From Haloquadratum walsbyi J07HQW1 (GTDB lineage Archaea > Halobacteriota > Halobacteria > Halobacteriales > Haloferacaceae): a stretch of 64,000 nt of DNA. This document shows, piece after piece, positions 28,367 to 38,014 of this stretch. The stretch is from the NCBI GenBank assembly GCA_000415965.1, contig KE356560.1, forward strand, positions 1,215,387 through 1,279,386, written 5' to 3'. Both the position numbers and the translations under genes were made by a program. Below the pieces are notes generated by a model that had not been told where the DNA came from, searched no databases, and saw only the letters and a program-made list of their open reading frames with translations. Positions within the stretch are counted from its first letter, which is position 1, and each line of letters opens with the position of its first letter.

Positions 28367-29735
28367 ATGACCGTGACACACACGCCGTGGGAATACTCTG
28401 AGCGGTTTGTGTCCGTCTTGAGGTGTCTGACGACTGCAAGGTGCCTCCACGCCACCAACGACAGGCTCCAACACTGCGTGAACCAAACCGCAGACTGGGC
28501 GTAGCGGTCCCCCGACGAGAGCTGCGTAATCACTAACCGCGAAGCCGAGGACGGTATCTACGACAACCCTCGTGAGGAAACAGACTCTCTGCGTGCGACC
28601 CTCGTCCAGAAGATTATCAAAAGCGCCACAGACGACATCGGTAATTACGTTGACGGGCTTGCTGACGGTGAGAACACCAGCAAGCCCCACCGTGACACGT
28701 TCAGCATTGTTTACAACAAGCAAGCGGCGACCTACTACCGAGACAACGTGAGTCTCACCACTGTGAACGGTCGGTCGAATGCGAATACAACCTGCCCAAC
28801 AATCCAGCACACACAACGCGGTGAGTACTTGTTGAACAATCACTACTCTTTCTCAACCAGCACTGTCCACGACGACTCAGAAGCCGACGAGTTCTATCTG
28901 CACGCGGTCATCGAAAGAGAACCTGACGTTGCAAGTCCTGAAAAAGCCGAGCATTCGAGAGTGCTTGGCGCGGACTCCAACGTCGATGACCACATTGTAG
29001 TGACCTCGATAAAGGCGTTCGTCGGTAACGCCGACTACCTCAGTTATCACCGCTGCGAATTCGAGAAATGACGTGCCAGCCTCCAACAGGCGGGAACACG
29101 GAGCGCACATCTGACCGCCAGCGTATTGGCGACACGCTCGGACGTTAGCGCGGAGACTGTCCGCGTCAATGCTCAACAAAATTGCCCAGAAGCCAAGCGT
29201 CATGACTGTACGCACATCGTGTTCGGGGACTCAGGGATAGAGCAGATTCGAGAGCATATCACCGACGGCAGAAGTTCCAACAGTGGGCATTCCGCGAACT
29301 CCAAGCACGGATCGACAACAAGGCTGAGTTGGCTGGCATCGCGGTCGAACGGATCAGCCCATCACACACCAGCCAGCAATGCTCGAAGTGTGGCTGTACA
29401 CTCGAAGAGAATCGTGACGACCAACACTTACACTGTCTCGACTGTTCGTCCTCGGTGAACGCCGACTACGACGCGGTCTCCGGACTACGTCCAGTGGGCA
29501 GCAAAGTCACGGCGTGAGTTTGCGACGGCGAAGAATATCGCTTGGGAAACTTGGACTCACAATCCAGCGAGGGCAGAAGTCTCCCGCTGGAGGAGCATTC
29601 TGTCAGTGCGCCTGAAATCAGGGACGATGACCGTGAGCGTTATTAAATTGGCGTTTGACGCCTATGGGTATGTGTCGGCAGCACGGGAGTCCGCCGACAA
29701 ACCAACGAGTTCAATCATTGCTCGCTCAGTTGACA
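28367..29735 (+). pseudogene. tnpB: Decayed tnpB (IS1341/IS605-type RNA-guided nuclease)
   Basis: Pieces of a TnpB protein follow each other in changing frames: MTVTHTPWEYSERFVSVL at 28367, a stop near 28502, ITNREAEDGIYDNPREE, NYVDGLADGENTSKPHRDTF, SIVYNKQAATYYRDN, then HSRVLGADSNVDDHIVV. The last corresponds to the first RuvC block, with the normal DLN changed to ADSN. They continue with CEFEKRASLQQAGTRSAHL (stop read through), KRHDCTHIVFGD, IAVERISPSHTSQQCSKC, a zinc finger CSKCGCTLEENRDDQHLHC and NADYDAVSGL. Multiple frameshifts and stops mean no protein is made. The tail up to 29735 resembles the element's post-ORF region. It is the most complete tnpB in the window. Confidence 0.87.
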
Positions 29736-29762
29736 ACGACAATGACATGAAATCCGTCTGGA

Positions 29763-30074
29763 TCACTCAGGAATCTCAGCGTTTACATCTCCATCGGTCG
29801 TTGAGTCATCACCATGGTCATCAGCATGGACCGACTCCGGTGTGTTTATTTCAGCTGTGTCATCGTCGACTTTCGCGAGTTGATTCCTCTGACGGTGCTG
29901 GGCGGCGATCTCACCACCTGCATCGCTCTGTGTATTCGTTATGCCGGCGCGTCCAAGATACAATAACACAAGATAGCCGACGACACCCGCGAAAAAGAAC
30001 CCAACTGGGATAATAAATGGTCCACCAATGTCAAGTATTATCTGCCAGATATCAATGAGCGATTGTGCGAGCAT
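29763..30074 (-). CDS. Small membrane protein with acidic tail
   Basis: A 103-residue protein. The first 45 residues hold one long or two closely spaced hydrophobic segments (IWQIILDIGGPFIIPVGFF, VGYLVLLYLG). The remainder is an acidic, His/Asp/Thr-rich cytoplasmic or external tail ending DGDVNAEIPE. No domain is recognised. It is divergent from the cold-shock gene that begins 117 bp away. Composition fits a real haloarchaeal gene and clearly differs from the tnpB relic next to it. Confidence 0.62.
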   Translation of the reverse strand: MLAQSLIDIWQIILDIGGPFIIPVGFFFAGVVGYLVLLYLGRAGITNTQSDAGGEIAAQHRQRNQLAKVDDDTAEINTPESVHADDHGDDSTTDGDVNAEIPE

Positions 30075-30156
30075 ACAGACTTCTTACGCTCAATGATGTT
30101 AACTGTCAGCCGTCAGGTTGCACGTATTACACGTTGTCTCGATGTGATGACACAAG

Positions 30157-30166
30157 TATTATATAT
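30157..30166 (+). promoter_or_regulatory. TATA box of the cold-shock gene
   Basis: TATTATATAT is centred about 30 bp upstream of the ATG at 30191. The distance equals the usual TATA-to-start spacing in archaea, so the transcript is probably leaderless. Confidence 0.6.
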
Positions 30167-30190
30167 CGTCTTTGCATCATATTATGTGCA

Positions 30191-30385
30191 ATGGCGAAAG
30201 GCACGGTTGCGTTCTTTAATGATACGGGCGGATACGGTTTCATCGAAAGCGAGGATTCTGAAGAGGACGTCTTCTTCCATATGGAGGACGTTGGCGGTCC
30301 AGATCTCGAGGAGGGACAAGAAGTCGAATTCGATATCGAACAGGCTGATAAAGGTCCACGCGCGACGAACCTCCAGCGACTGTAA
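30191..30385 (+). CDS. cspA: Cold-shock-domain protein
   Basis: A 64-residue single CSD protein that binds single-stranded RNA or DNA and acts as a nucleic-acid chaperone. The RNP1-like KGTVAFFNDTGGYGFIE is at residues 3-19 and the RNP2-like DVFFHMEDV at 26-34, followed by the acidic loop and a C-terminal strand GPRATNLQRL. The longer open frame back to 30065 lacks similarity and contains the promoter, so I use the ATG at 30191. It is strongly acidic compared with bacterial CspA, as usual in haloarchaea. It is monocistronic. Confidence 0.94.
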   Translation: MAKGTVAFFNDTGGYGFIESEDSEEDVFFHMEDVGGPDLEEGQEVEFDIEQADKGPRATNLQRL

Positions 30386-30536
30386 GAACGCATCCAAACG
30401 ACTACAGTTACAATAGCGGTATTGCGGTCGGCGTCCTGTCGACTCTCAGTATGATTCCTGTATTTCTCACCAAATTGAGTGTATATATTCGTAATCGAGA
30501 TTGCAATTGCGATGGCCCCTCTGATCCCTTGGTATG

Positions 30537-31490
30537 TTATCGAAATCCCATCGCTTCAATCTGCTCTTGATATCGATTTCGGATAGTTACCTCAGTGACC
30601 TGGGCAACATCAGCGACTTCGCGCTGTGTCTTTTTCTCATTACACAATAATGAAGCGGCATAGATAGCAGCAGCAGCAAATCCAGTCGGAGACTTTCCTG
30701 AGAGCAGACCTTGTTCAGCGGACACGTCGATAATTTCAGTTGCCTTCGATTGGACTTCCTCGGATAAATGTAGAGAAGAAGAAAACCGAGGCACAAATTG
30801 CTTCGGGTCAACAGGTCGGAGTTCAAGTCCAAGTTCCTGCGAAATATATCGATATGTCCGCCCAATTTCTTTTTGTGGAACCCGAGAGACTTCAGCGACT
30901 TCATCGAGTGAGCGTGGGATTCCCTCCTGACGACATGCAGCATACAATGCAGAGGTAGCGACGCCCTCAATTGACCGTCCTCGAATCAGATCCTCAGTTA
31001 ATGCACGACGGTATATGACGGAGGCAACCTCGCGAACTGACCGTGGGACACCAAGCGCAGACGCCATCCGATCAACCTCTGAGAGTGCAAACTGAAGATT
31101 CCGCTCACCAGCGTCTTTCGTTCGAATTCGTTCCTGCCATTTTCGAAGTCGGTGCATCTGTGAGCGCTTCTCTGATGACAATGACCGCCCATATGCATCC
31201 TTATCTTTCCAATCAATTGTTGTTGTCAGTCCGCGGTCATGCATCGTCTCGGTAATTGGTGCACCAACGCGGGATTTCGACTGCCGCTCAGAGTGATTAA
31301 ATGCCCGCCACTCGGGACCTCGATCAATTTGTCGTTCGTCCAAGACCAGCCCACAGTCATTACACACCAACTCACCCTGGTCAGCATCAGTGACGACATC
31401 CCCTGATTCACACTCAGGGCATGTGAGCCGTTCATCCGACGTCTGCTCTGTCTCTTGCTCACGCTGACGCTGGCGACTCGGACGCTCCAT
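30537..31490 (-). CDS. tfb: Transcription initiation factor IIB (TFB)
   Basis: A 317-residue general transcription factor that recruits RNA polymerase to TBP-bound promoters. The N-terminal zinc ribbon is [24 protein letters not shown], then the B-reader region ([23 protein letters not shown]) and two cyclin-like repeats with a helix-turn-helix in the second ([24 protein letters not shown]). I start at ATG 31490 because the 27 residues before it (frame open to 31571) are basic and not conserved in TFBs. Haloarchaea encode several TFBs with different promoter preferences; which paralogue this is cannot be told here. It is divergent from the METTL5-like gene. Confidence 0.96.
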   Translation of the reverse strand: MERPSRQRQREQETEQTSDERLTCPECESGDVVTDADQGELVCNDCGLVLDERQIDRGPEWRAFNHSERQSKSRVGAPITETMHDRGLTTTIDWKDKDAYGRSLSSEKRSQMHRLRKWQERIRTKDAGERNLQFALSEVDRMASALGVPRSVREVASVIYRRALTEDLIRGRSIEGVATSALYAACRQEGIPRSLDEVAEVSRVPQKEIGRTYRYISQELGLELRPVDPKQFVPRFSSSLHLSEEVQSKATEIIDVSAEQGLLSGKSPTGFAAAAIYAASLLCNEKKTQREVADVAQVTEVTIRNRYQEQIEAMGFR

Positions 31491-31773
31491 ATAACTGCTG
31501 TGGTGAAGGGGTAATTTAAGTCTTCGCGATATAATTGTGACAGACTGTATCGATTGGAAACGTATAGACACGCCGTCAAAACCGAGTTCGTGTGCTCACA
31601 CTGCGACAAGTCTGTTCATCTACTCACTGCGGTTGCAAGTGTGAGCGTGAATGCAAGCGATGTTATCCACATTCGAGATGGTATCATCCTGCTAGCGAAC
31701 GATTTTATTACTTGGTATGAAACAGTACATATGCACATACAGCAATTGACGAGAACAACAAAACAAGCCATAG

Positions 31774-32430
31774 ATGTCGACAAAGGCTAGTCTCGAAACG
31801 GAGTTAGCAGTCGTTGCAGGATTTAATTCCCCTCAGGTCGAACTTGAGCAATATCTGACACCACCGGAGATTGCTGCTCATATTATCCATATTGCTGATC
31901 TTCAAAACGACATCGGTGATCGAACTGTTATTGATCTCGGAACCGGAACCGGAATGTTAGCTCTTGGAGCAGCATTCCGAGCTCCTAACCAGATTATTGG
32001 GATTGATCGAGACCGATCAGCACTCCAGATAGCAAAAACAAATCAATCTCGGGTTGGCATAATGACCGCTATCGAGTGGGTTCTGGCGGATGTCACACAG
32101 TCGTTTCTTTGTCCGCAAACAACACACGGCAATGATTCAGTAACTGTTGTGATGAACCCGCCATTTGGCGCACAGCACGGGCAGAAACATGCAGATCGAG
32201 CGTTTCTCACGACGGCAGCACAGATTGCAGACGTGTCATATTCAATTCACAACAGTGGGTCACAGTCATTTATCGAATCCTTCGTTGCTGATGTCGGTGG
32301 GACAACAACACATGCGTTTGAGGCATCATTTAATCTTGATCGTCAATATGAGTTCCATGCTGCTGAGTCAGCGAATATCGACACGGAAGTATACCGAATC
32401 GAGTGGACCGATACTGACAGAGACGAGTAA
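31774..32430 (+). CDS. METTL5-like RNA methyltransferase
   Basis: A 218-residue class I SAM-dependent methyltransferase. The N-terminal LEQYLTPPEIAAHI helix (about 25-38) precedes the SAM-binding motif VIDLGTGTGMLALGA (about 51-65), an acidic GIDRD for ribose binding, and the catalytic motif NPPFGAQHG (about 128-136) typical of N6-adenine methyltransferases. The order and the YLTP opening match METTL5, which in eukaryotes methylates a specific adenosine of small-subunit rRNA. An equivalent rRNA target is a reasonable assumption for the archaeal protein but is not shown. A TRMT112-like partner is not encoded nearby. Confidence 0.87.
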   Translation: MSTKASLETELAVVAGFNSPQVELEQYLTPPEIAAHIIHIADLQNDIGDRTVIDLGTGTGMLALGAAFRAPNQIIGIDRDRSALQIAKTNQSRVGIMTAIEWVLADVTQSFLCPQTTHGNDSVTVVMNPPFGAQHGQKHADRAFLTTAAQIADVSYSIHNSGSQSFIESFVADVGGTTTHAFEASFNLDRQYEFHAAESANIDTEVYRIEWTDTDRDE

Positions 32431-32499
32431 CCCTCCCAATCAGAACAGTTGTCGGTCGTACGACTTTTTACAGCTATTCGAGGCGAAAGCCAACGAGTG

Positions 32500-32790
32500 C
32501 ACCCATGGGATGAACTCGACAGCTGTCCTCTGCATTATTCCGTATTTATGCCGAAATCCCAGGGCCGAGGGAAGAATATGCACTTATGTAGCGGTGGACG
32601 GGGGAGGGTAGAGTAAGGGGAAATGAAGCCCGTTCTCTCGACTGGGAGTTGTACTGGGCGGCTCTGAACGCAGATCAGTCTCGGATTGCGGATAGATTGG
32701 ATCCGCGAAGCTTCCCATCGTGGAGTGACCCCCTGTCTGTGGCGGGAGGAACCCCACGGCTTTACTCGTGGGAGGATGTCAGCGAGTTAT
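32500..32790 (+). mobile_element. IS200/IS605-type right-end remnant
   Basis: The stretch carries CCCCACGGCTTTACTCGTGG, a GC hairpin at about 32752-32773, directly followed by GAGGATGTCAG. That is the characteristic hairpin plus GGAGGATGTCA terminus of haloarchaeal IS605-family right ends, in plus orientation. Upstream, about 260 bp of GC-rich sequence without a usable frame would represent the decayed tnpB tail and guide-RNA region. At 32514-32531 a segment CATGGGATGAACTCGACA recurs at 48237-48254. No transposase is left. Confidence 0.6.
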
Positions 32791-33199
32791 ACCGCTGTAT
32801 TTCTCACATCCGACGCATCGTGATTTTGATATTGTATTGATAATCAATTACTCATTACTTCGTTGGTTCATGATACTCTCTGTCGAGGGACTTCAGCTGC
32901 ATTCGCCACAACCGTCTCATGAGTCAGAACTGACTCGCGTGAAATCATTCTTTGCGGTCTCTTGGACGGTCGTTGAGACACCCCATGATCTGATCGTGGG
33001 CCTCCTGCTTCCGAATGCAGGACCTTACGCTGTTTGGGGATCCTCTCCCGACGGAATCGGAGTTTATCGCGGTTCTCACCCTCCTCTCATAACACTCGCT
33101 GGTCGTCCGTATCGAGCACTGGGTATTGGGACACTCCGAAGCAGGACGAACAACGTTACGAGCTCAACGAGGAACGTCTCCAACGCAGTCTCACTAATA

Positions 33200-33303
33200 G
33201 TTGTTGGTAATTTGATTTTTGTCTCCAAGGCGGAACGCGTCACCGGGCGTTCCAGTTGCACTGAGTGTGGTTTCAGATATAAACGGTGGTCAGATTGCAA
33301 CGA
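33200..33303 (-). repeat. Dispersed hairpin repeat, copy 5
   Basis: Closest match to copy 1: GCGGAACGCGTCACCGGGCG forms the hairpin half (about 33230-33249), followed by TTCCAGTTGCACTGAGTGTG, a TTCAGATATAAA block and TGGTCAGATTGCAACGAC. It lies in a 1.2-kb gene-free zone. Between 32791 and 33199, and from 33304 to 33661, I see no gene or recognisable element. Confidence 0.72.
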
Positions 33304-33661
33304 CTGCTAAAGGAAAATACCGTTGAGTCACCGATATGCGGGGGAGATGTGGACACCTATTGTATGATCTATTATCACTTCCGTTGATTTCCTAGCGGTC
33401 CATGACCGTCTCGTGAGCCAGCACCGGGTAGCCGACCCGAACGCGGAAGATATCTATCTATATATTCGATGATCTAAACGACGACAAGATGTATAATGGA
33501 TACACATCAGTGTTTCCTCACTTGCAGTTTTTCTGCCCGAATTGCAGTAAGTTGAGTTATGCATGACGTAGGAGGTCGTGACCGTAGCCAGCCCGTTCAG
33601 TTTTTATATTTGTATACTTTATCCGACATTATCTGCGATATATTAGCCTAATCGGCTCACA

Positions 33662-35434
33662 TTAATTATACGTCTCTGCTTCAAACACTGCAATGCGGGT
33701 TTGTTCATACGAGACATAGATTGTGTTTGACTCACGCTCAAACTGCAACCCGCTGATAGTTACTGAGTTGTTTGCTGTTGGGAGTGGTGCCGTCCGCGTC
33801 TGATTCGGTCCGCTCACTCGCAGATTATATGTTGTTTTCTTCGGCACAATCGTGACGGTCTTATTCGCAAGTTGCGGTGCTGCGGTGACCGGGTCTGAAA
33901 GATAAAGAACCGTTTGATTCCGTGGTTGTTTATTCACTTTCCCGCTGTTTTCATCAGCCGTGTGTAACTGTCCGATTGAGGCATTAACTCGATATGCAGT
34001 CCCATTTTCACCTGCCGTCCAGCCGTTTCGACTGATATGCACTGGTGTCCGCCAGCCTGGTCCTCCAAGTGCGACAGTTGACTGTCCAGCGAACGCCAAT
34101 CGACCGGCTGAAACGGCTGTTGTCCAGATGTTACGATCAGGACTTTGAATAATCACTCCTGAGGTAGTCACTGCTGTCGTCTCGCCGAATGCTGTCAGAT
34201 CAAACGCGGAAACAAGTCCATTTTCGACCCCTTCAGCGTATGTCAACTCATAATCTCGGACGTTCACTGATTCCCCCGGTAATGACTCAGTATCAGTTGT
34301 GTACAGATTATACGGAATCGCCGGTCCAGCAAGTGCAGCGGTTGTAATCAGAAGAATTCCAGCTGCCACTCGCCATCTTCGGTCGAGGGTATGTGCTTTA
34401 CTCTCATGAGGGACCGGTTGATGTCTGTCTGTGGTTGTGGTCGTGGTTGTCTCTGTCTCTGTCTGTGTCATCGCACTGACAGCGATTGTGACAACAACTG
34501 CGAGGATAATCACAAGCGCCACACCAACTGCCCGATAGAGAACGTATGTATCCCCGCCTCGGTACCAATACACCGCCCACAGTGACTGTTGGATCCCGAC
34601 AAGCACAACCCCGACCCAGAGTCGGAGTGCGCGCGGACGTGAGTGTTCATCTGACTGTCGTGAACGAACGACCACTAGAGCAAGTAACACGCCCATGAGC
34701 AATCCAAGTGCATGTCCTTGAATGGCGATATCAGCCCACCATGGTGAGAGATACGCTGAGCGACCACCAGCAGTGAGCGTTGGCGACCGCACGGCGGTGA
34801 CAAACACTCCGACTGCATCAGCACCTATCAACGCCAGTGCTGTCCCAAGTGGATATATAATCACTGCAAACCCAACGAACGCAAATACAACTCCCGAGAA
34901 TCCAATGACTGGACCGAGTCCAAAGACAGTCCCGACAAACCCGACAATCACAGCAGTAACCGGTACAGCAAGCACACGGACATATGGGTTCATTATCACC
35001 GAATCGGATGCAGATGACTGTGCTCTCTGCGTACGTGGGAAGTGCCCCCATGCGTATTCGGCGAGTGGTGCAACAGCGAGTGTCCCAAAGAGATTTCCAA
35101 GTAAATGTCCGGGTCCATTGTGCGTAAACGCTGCCGTGAACATGCCAAGCGGATAAAAATATGACCACGCACGAAATGGAATCGTGATAGGACGACGCCA
35201 GTGTGTCAGCCCGTCTTGGAGAAAAAGATACACGAAGCTAATAAAGATAATAATAAGCACTGTTCCCCATGGGACACCCAGGATAAACCGATCTTGGAGT
35301 TGTAGACCACTATGATCGTCACTCGTCTGGGTTCGTCCAAGCCAGACAATCGTGAGTATAGCTACTGCTGCAACGACGATAACGACGACGCGTTGGAGCG
35401 TCGAGGGCGACGGGAAAGCAAGTTCATACACCAC
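33662..35434 (-). CDS. Rhomboid-family intramembrane serine protease with extracytoplasmic domain
   Basis: A 590-residue protein. One N-terminal helix is followed by a six-helix rhomboid core: TAAFTHNGPGHLLGN with His105, His110 and Asn114, the nucleophile Ser180 in IGFSGVVFAFVG, and His241 in QGHALGLLMGVL completing the dyad. More helices follow to about residue 345, then a Thr/His-rich loop, another helix, and a C-terminal domain of about 210 residues rich in beta strands and N-x-T/S sites, probably outside the cell. Rhomboids cleave single-pass proteins inside the membrane; haloarchaeal members affect surface glycoprotein processing. The large soluble domain may recruit substrates. Confidence 0.88.
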   Translation of the reverse strand: MVYELAFPSPSTLQRVVVIVVAAVAILTIVWLGRTQTSDDHSGLQLQDRFILGVPWGTVLIIIFISFVYLFLQDGLTHWRRPITIPFRAWSYFYPLGMFTAAFTHNGPGHLLGNLFGTLAVAPLAEYAWGHFPRTQRAQSSASDSVIMNPYVRVLAVPVTAVIVGFVGTVFGLGPVIGFSGVVFAFVGFAVIIYPLGTALALIGADAVGVFVTAVRSPTLTAGGRSAYLSPWWADIAIQGHALGLLMGVLLALVVVRSRQSDEHSRPRALRLWVGVVLVGIQQSLWAVYWYRGGDTYVLYRAVGVALVIILAVVVTIAVSAMTQTETETTTTTTTDRHQPVPHESKAHTLDRRWRVAAGILLITTAALAGPAIPYNLYTTDTESLPGESVNVRDYELTYAEGVENGLVSAFDLTAFGETTAVTTSGVIIQSPDRNIWTTAVSAGRLAFAGQSTVALGGPGWRTPVHISRNGWTAGENGTAYRVNASIGQLHTADENSGKVNKQPRNQTVLYLSDPVTAAPQLANKTVTIVPKKTTYNLRVSGPNQTRTAPLPTANNSVTISGLQFERESNTIYVSYEQTRIAVFEAETYN

Positions 35435-35462
35435 AACTCTCTAGCCGTCAAGCGGTCATAAC

Positions 35463-35741
35463 TCAGAGTTTTCCTTCAGCGTCCTCAGCCAACTCTTTCA
35501 TCCGCTTTCCAACACGACCAGCATTGGAGAATTCATCTTCACTCATGACCGTAGCGAGTGCATTCCCAAGAACAAATACCGCATGTTTGTGCTCGCTTTT
35601 TGATTTATGTACATGTGATGGATTGACATCGAGATTATCGTACGGCTCGAAAAGGTCCTCATCAACGCTTTCACGTGCAGCGAAATTTTGTTTAATCGTT
35701 ACCATCTGCTCATGTAGCTCGAGTAATTCATCCTTATGCAT
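35463..35741 (-). CDS. UPF0058 family protein
   Basis: A 92-residue alpha-helical protein matching UPF0058: it opens MHKDELLELHEQMVTIKQNF and has the conserved segment SKSEHKHAVFVLGNALATVM, ending in a charged helix with GRVGKRMKELAEDA. The family is archaeal and of unknown biochemical role. The frame extends to 35795 but the ATG at 35741 gives the conserved opening. A ribbon-helix-helix gene lies 57 bp upstream on the same strand. Confidence 0.88.
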   Translation of the reverse strand: MHKDELLELHEQMVTIKQNFAARESVDEDLFEPYDNLDVNPSHVHKSKSEHKHAVFVLGNALATVMSEDEFSNAGRVGKRMKELAEDAEGKL

Positions 35742-35798
35742 GCTTGCAGATACAACAGAGCGAAGTTTAAGCGTTGTTGGTGGTCTGTGACACACGCA

Positions 35799-36008
35799 TT
35801 AAAAAACGTACTCGTCTTCGTGACCCATCATACCATCGTCTTCGAATCGATCCTCTTCATCCATTGGTCCGCTCGTCTTAAATGCTCGAATCCCAGTCGA
35901 GAGGAGTTCCTCAATCGCCTCTTCACGATCGACGAACTCACCCTTATCAACAAGTTGTGCAATCTGCATTTCGAGGTGTTCGGGGACGTTAATATCTACA
36001 TTTGGCAT
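35799..36008 (-). CDS. Ribbon-helix-helix (CopG-like) small DNA-binding protein
   Basis: A 69-residue protein. The beginning MPNVDINVPEHLEMQIAQLVDKG has the strand-helix pattern of ribbon-helix-helix regulators, and FVDREEAIEELLSTGIRAF supplies the second helix. The last 20 residues are a Glu/Asp/Met tail. Such proteins dimerise to form a beta-ribbon that reads DNA. It sits just upstream of the UPF0058 gene on the same strand, so the two may be cotranscribed. The promoter should lie in the AT-rich gap shared with menF. Confidence 0.8.
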   Translation of the reverse strand: MPNVDINVPEHLEMQIAQLVDKGEFVDREEAIEELLSTGIRAFKTSGPMDEEDRFEDDGMMGHEDEYVF

Positions 36009-36253
36009 CTGAGTATGCGGACGTTTGAATCGGGCTTATTTAAATCCTACGCCAGTGATTTCTGATTGAGAGAGCTTTCGTTTGCAATAAAAAAGATATA
36101 CATTTCTATTCCACTAGAATAGTTGGTCAAACTCATAGCAAAGTCCGCAAAAACAAAAGCTGCGAGGTAAGTCCATACGTAATAATATGAGCTATTCTCA
36201 CCCGGTGTAATAATTCCTCTGTTGAGTCTCATGAGATCAGGTGATACAAGTGA

Positions 36254-36285
36254 GACATATTATATATTATATATTATATTGTGGG
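36254..36285 (+). promoter_or_regulatory. AT-rich TATA array upstream of menF
   Basis: Repeated TATTATATATTATATATTAT in the 330-bp intergenic region, 50-85 bp before the menF ATG. One or more of the overlapping TATA elements may drive the menaquinone operon and, on the other strand, contribute to the regulator gene at 36008. The rest of the gap has no other feature I can name. Confidence 0.4.
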
Positions 36286-36338
36286 ATATACTCCTCATAC
36301 TAATCTGTCGTTTGGCCGCGATAGTCAGGTAAAAGAGG

Positions 36339-38012
36339 ATGAAAACCTCAATACAGATGATGGAATCACTCCAGACCGGACTTGACGATGTCACTCTCGT
36401 CAGTCGGTCAGCCCGCATTCCTTCATTCACATCCTCAGTTCGGGACGTATTTGATACTGCAGTGTCTCCCCGAGTTGTCTGGAGTGCGCCAGAAGAGACA
36501 ACCGTTCTTGGAAGTGGTGCTGCAGCAACGATTGTCGCAGCAGGTTCTGATCGATTTGAGTCTGTCCGCGATGCTGCTGAGTCGCTTTTTACGACCGGTG
36601 ATGTCCACGCAGGAAGCGAGGTTGCTCGCCCGCGTCTATTCGGTGGATTTGCCTTTCATGCTGAAAGCGCCGATGGCACGCCGTGGGAGCAATTTCCAAA
36701 TGCACAATTTGTTTTCCCGCGAGTACAAGTGACGTGGTCAACACCAGATGCAGCGACAGAGACGAATACCGCTACTGATGATATCGACGCATGGATAACG
36801 GTCAATGCTGTTGATCCCGATATAGCGCCTGATACTGTTGAGGATCGACTGGATCAAGAAATTGAGCGATTGAAAACGCTCGATTCGACGAGTGATTCTC
36901 AATCTCCACCAGGCGTCACCTGTCGTCAACGACGCACGTCTCGGGACGCATGGAATCGTGGCGTCACCGCAGCTATTGATCGTATCTCCGCTGGTACTTT
37001 GAAAAAAGTTGTTCTCGCACAAGCACTAGAGGTTGAACTCCAGGATACACCAGCACTTGGTGACATTGTTACGCATCTTGGTGAACAATATCCCTCGTGT
37101 TATCGATTTATTATCGAACCGGTAACCCCTGTGTCAGTTGACCAGGGCGTTGATACGAATATTAATGCAATACAGCCGCAGTCTGAGCAGATTCCCGATG
37201 CGTCTCAGCCCCCAGCTTTCTTTGGTGCAACACCAGAGCGACTTGTCTCTGTCCGTGGTCGCACCGTTGAGACTGGCGCACTTGCTGGGACGACTGGTCG
37301 TGGAGAAACGGTCGCTGAAGATGAATGGCTCGCCGCAGAACTTGCACGCGATGAGAAAAATATCCATGAACACGAACTTGTTGCTGAAACAATTCGTGAT
37401 CAACTTTCCCCATATGCGACTGCTATCACGAGTGATTCTCGACGTGTTCGCAAGCTTGCGACCGTTCAACATCTATGGACTCCGATTACCGCGACTCTTG
37501 AAGAGGATCAGCATGCACTTTCACTCGTTGAAGCATTGCATCCAACGCCTGCGGTAGGGGGACTTCCACCAACAACAGCTGCTGAGACGATTCGTGAAAC
37601 AGAGCCCTTTGATCGGGGATGGTACGCTGCGCCTGTCGGATGGATCGACGCCGCCGGATATGGCACTTTTGCGGTTGCGCTTCGATCAGCAGTCACCCAT
37701 GATGACGCAGCCACACTCTTTGCTGGTGTTGGGATTGTTGCAGACTCACAACCTGATAGTGAGTGGGATGAGGTTCAATTGAAATATCGACCAATCCTCG
37801 ATGAACTTGAGGATAATACCACAGATGAGACCACGGGCGAGCACACACAGCATACTGTCGAGAATTCGATGAGTGAGTCAGCTCCAACATCAACATCAAC
37901 AGCAACGGCAACAGCAGATACAGAAGCAGCTTCAGAGTCAAACTCACACTCGCAGACAACAATGGGATCGACTTCGGAGACAGATACAAACAGAAATATG
38001 GATGAAAGTTAG
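36339..38012 (+). CDS. menF: Isochorismate synthase
   Basis: A 557-residue chorismate-utilising enzyme converting chorismate to isochorismate, the first committed step of menaquinone synthesis. The C-terminal chorismate-binding domain is clear: LKKVVLAQALEVEL, a CYRFIIEP strand, FFGATPERLVSVRG, TGALAGTTGRG, the AARDEKNIHEHELV-type helix, HLWTPITATL, LHPTPAVGGLPPTTA, RGWYAAPVGWID and LFAGVGIVADS with a following EW..VQLKYRPIL. The last ~55 residues are Ser/Thr/Glu low complexity and not part of the fold. The gene begins a five-gene cluster and is followed by menD after two bases, implying cotranslation. Start MKTSIQMMESLQ at 36339; the next Met codons would also be acceptable. Confidence 0.95.
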   Translation: MKTSIQMMESLQTGLDDVTLVSRSARIPSFTSSVRDVFDTAVSPRVVWSAPEETTVLGSGAAATIVAAGSDRFESVRDAAESLFTTGDVHAGSEVARPRLFGGFAFHAESADGTPWEQFPNAQFVFPRVQVTWSTPDAATETNTATDDIDAWITVNAVDPDIAPDTVEDRLDQEIERLKTLDSTSDSQSPPGVTCRQRRTSRDAWNRGVTAAIDRISAGTLKKVVLAQALEVELQDTPALGDIVTHLGEQYPSCYRFIIEPVTPVSVDQGVDTNINAIQPQSEQIPDASQPPAFFGATPERLVSVRGRTVETGALAGTTGRGETVAEDEWLAAELARDEKNIHEHELVAETIRDQLSPYATAITSDSRRVRKLATVQHLWTPITATLEEDQHALSLVEALHPTPAVGGLPPTTAAETIRETEPFDRGWYAAPVGWIDAAGYGTFAVALRSAVTHDDAATLFAGVGIVADSQPDSEWDEVQLKYRPILDELEDNTTDETTGEHTQHTVENSMSESAPTSTSTATATADTEAASESNSHSQTTMGSTSETDTNRNMDES

Positions 38013-38014
38013 CG

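Noticed and set aside
28175..28843. 222-residue open frame on the minus strand
   Set aside because: It is antisense to the decayed tnpB and has Cys/Val/Arg-rich composition unlike any haloarchaeal protein here.
31554..31790. 78-residue open frame upstream of the METTL5-like gene, containing a CxxC
   Set aside because: It overlaps the start of the METTL5-like gene and most likely covers its promoter; no similarity is seen.
32768..33310. 180-residue open frame on the plus strand
   Set aside because: It spans an IS right end and repeat copy 5; composition is Ser/Thr/Arg-rich and non-halophilic.
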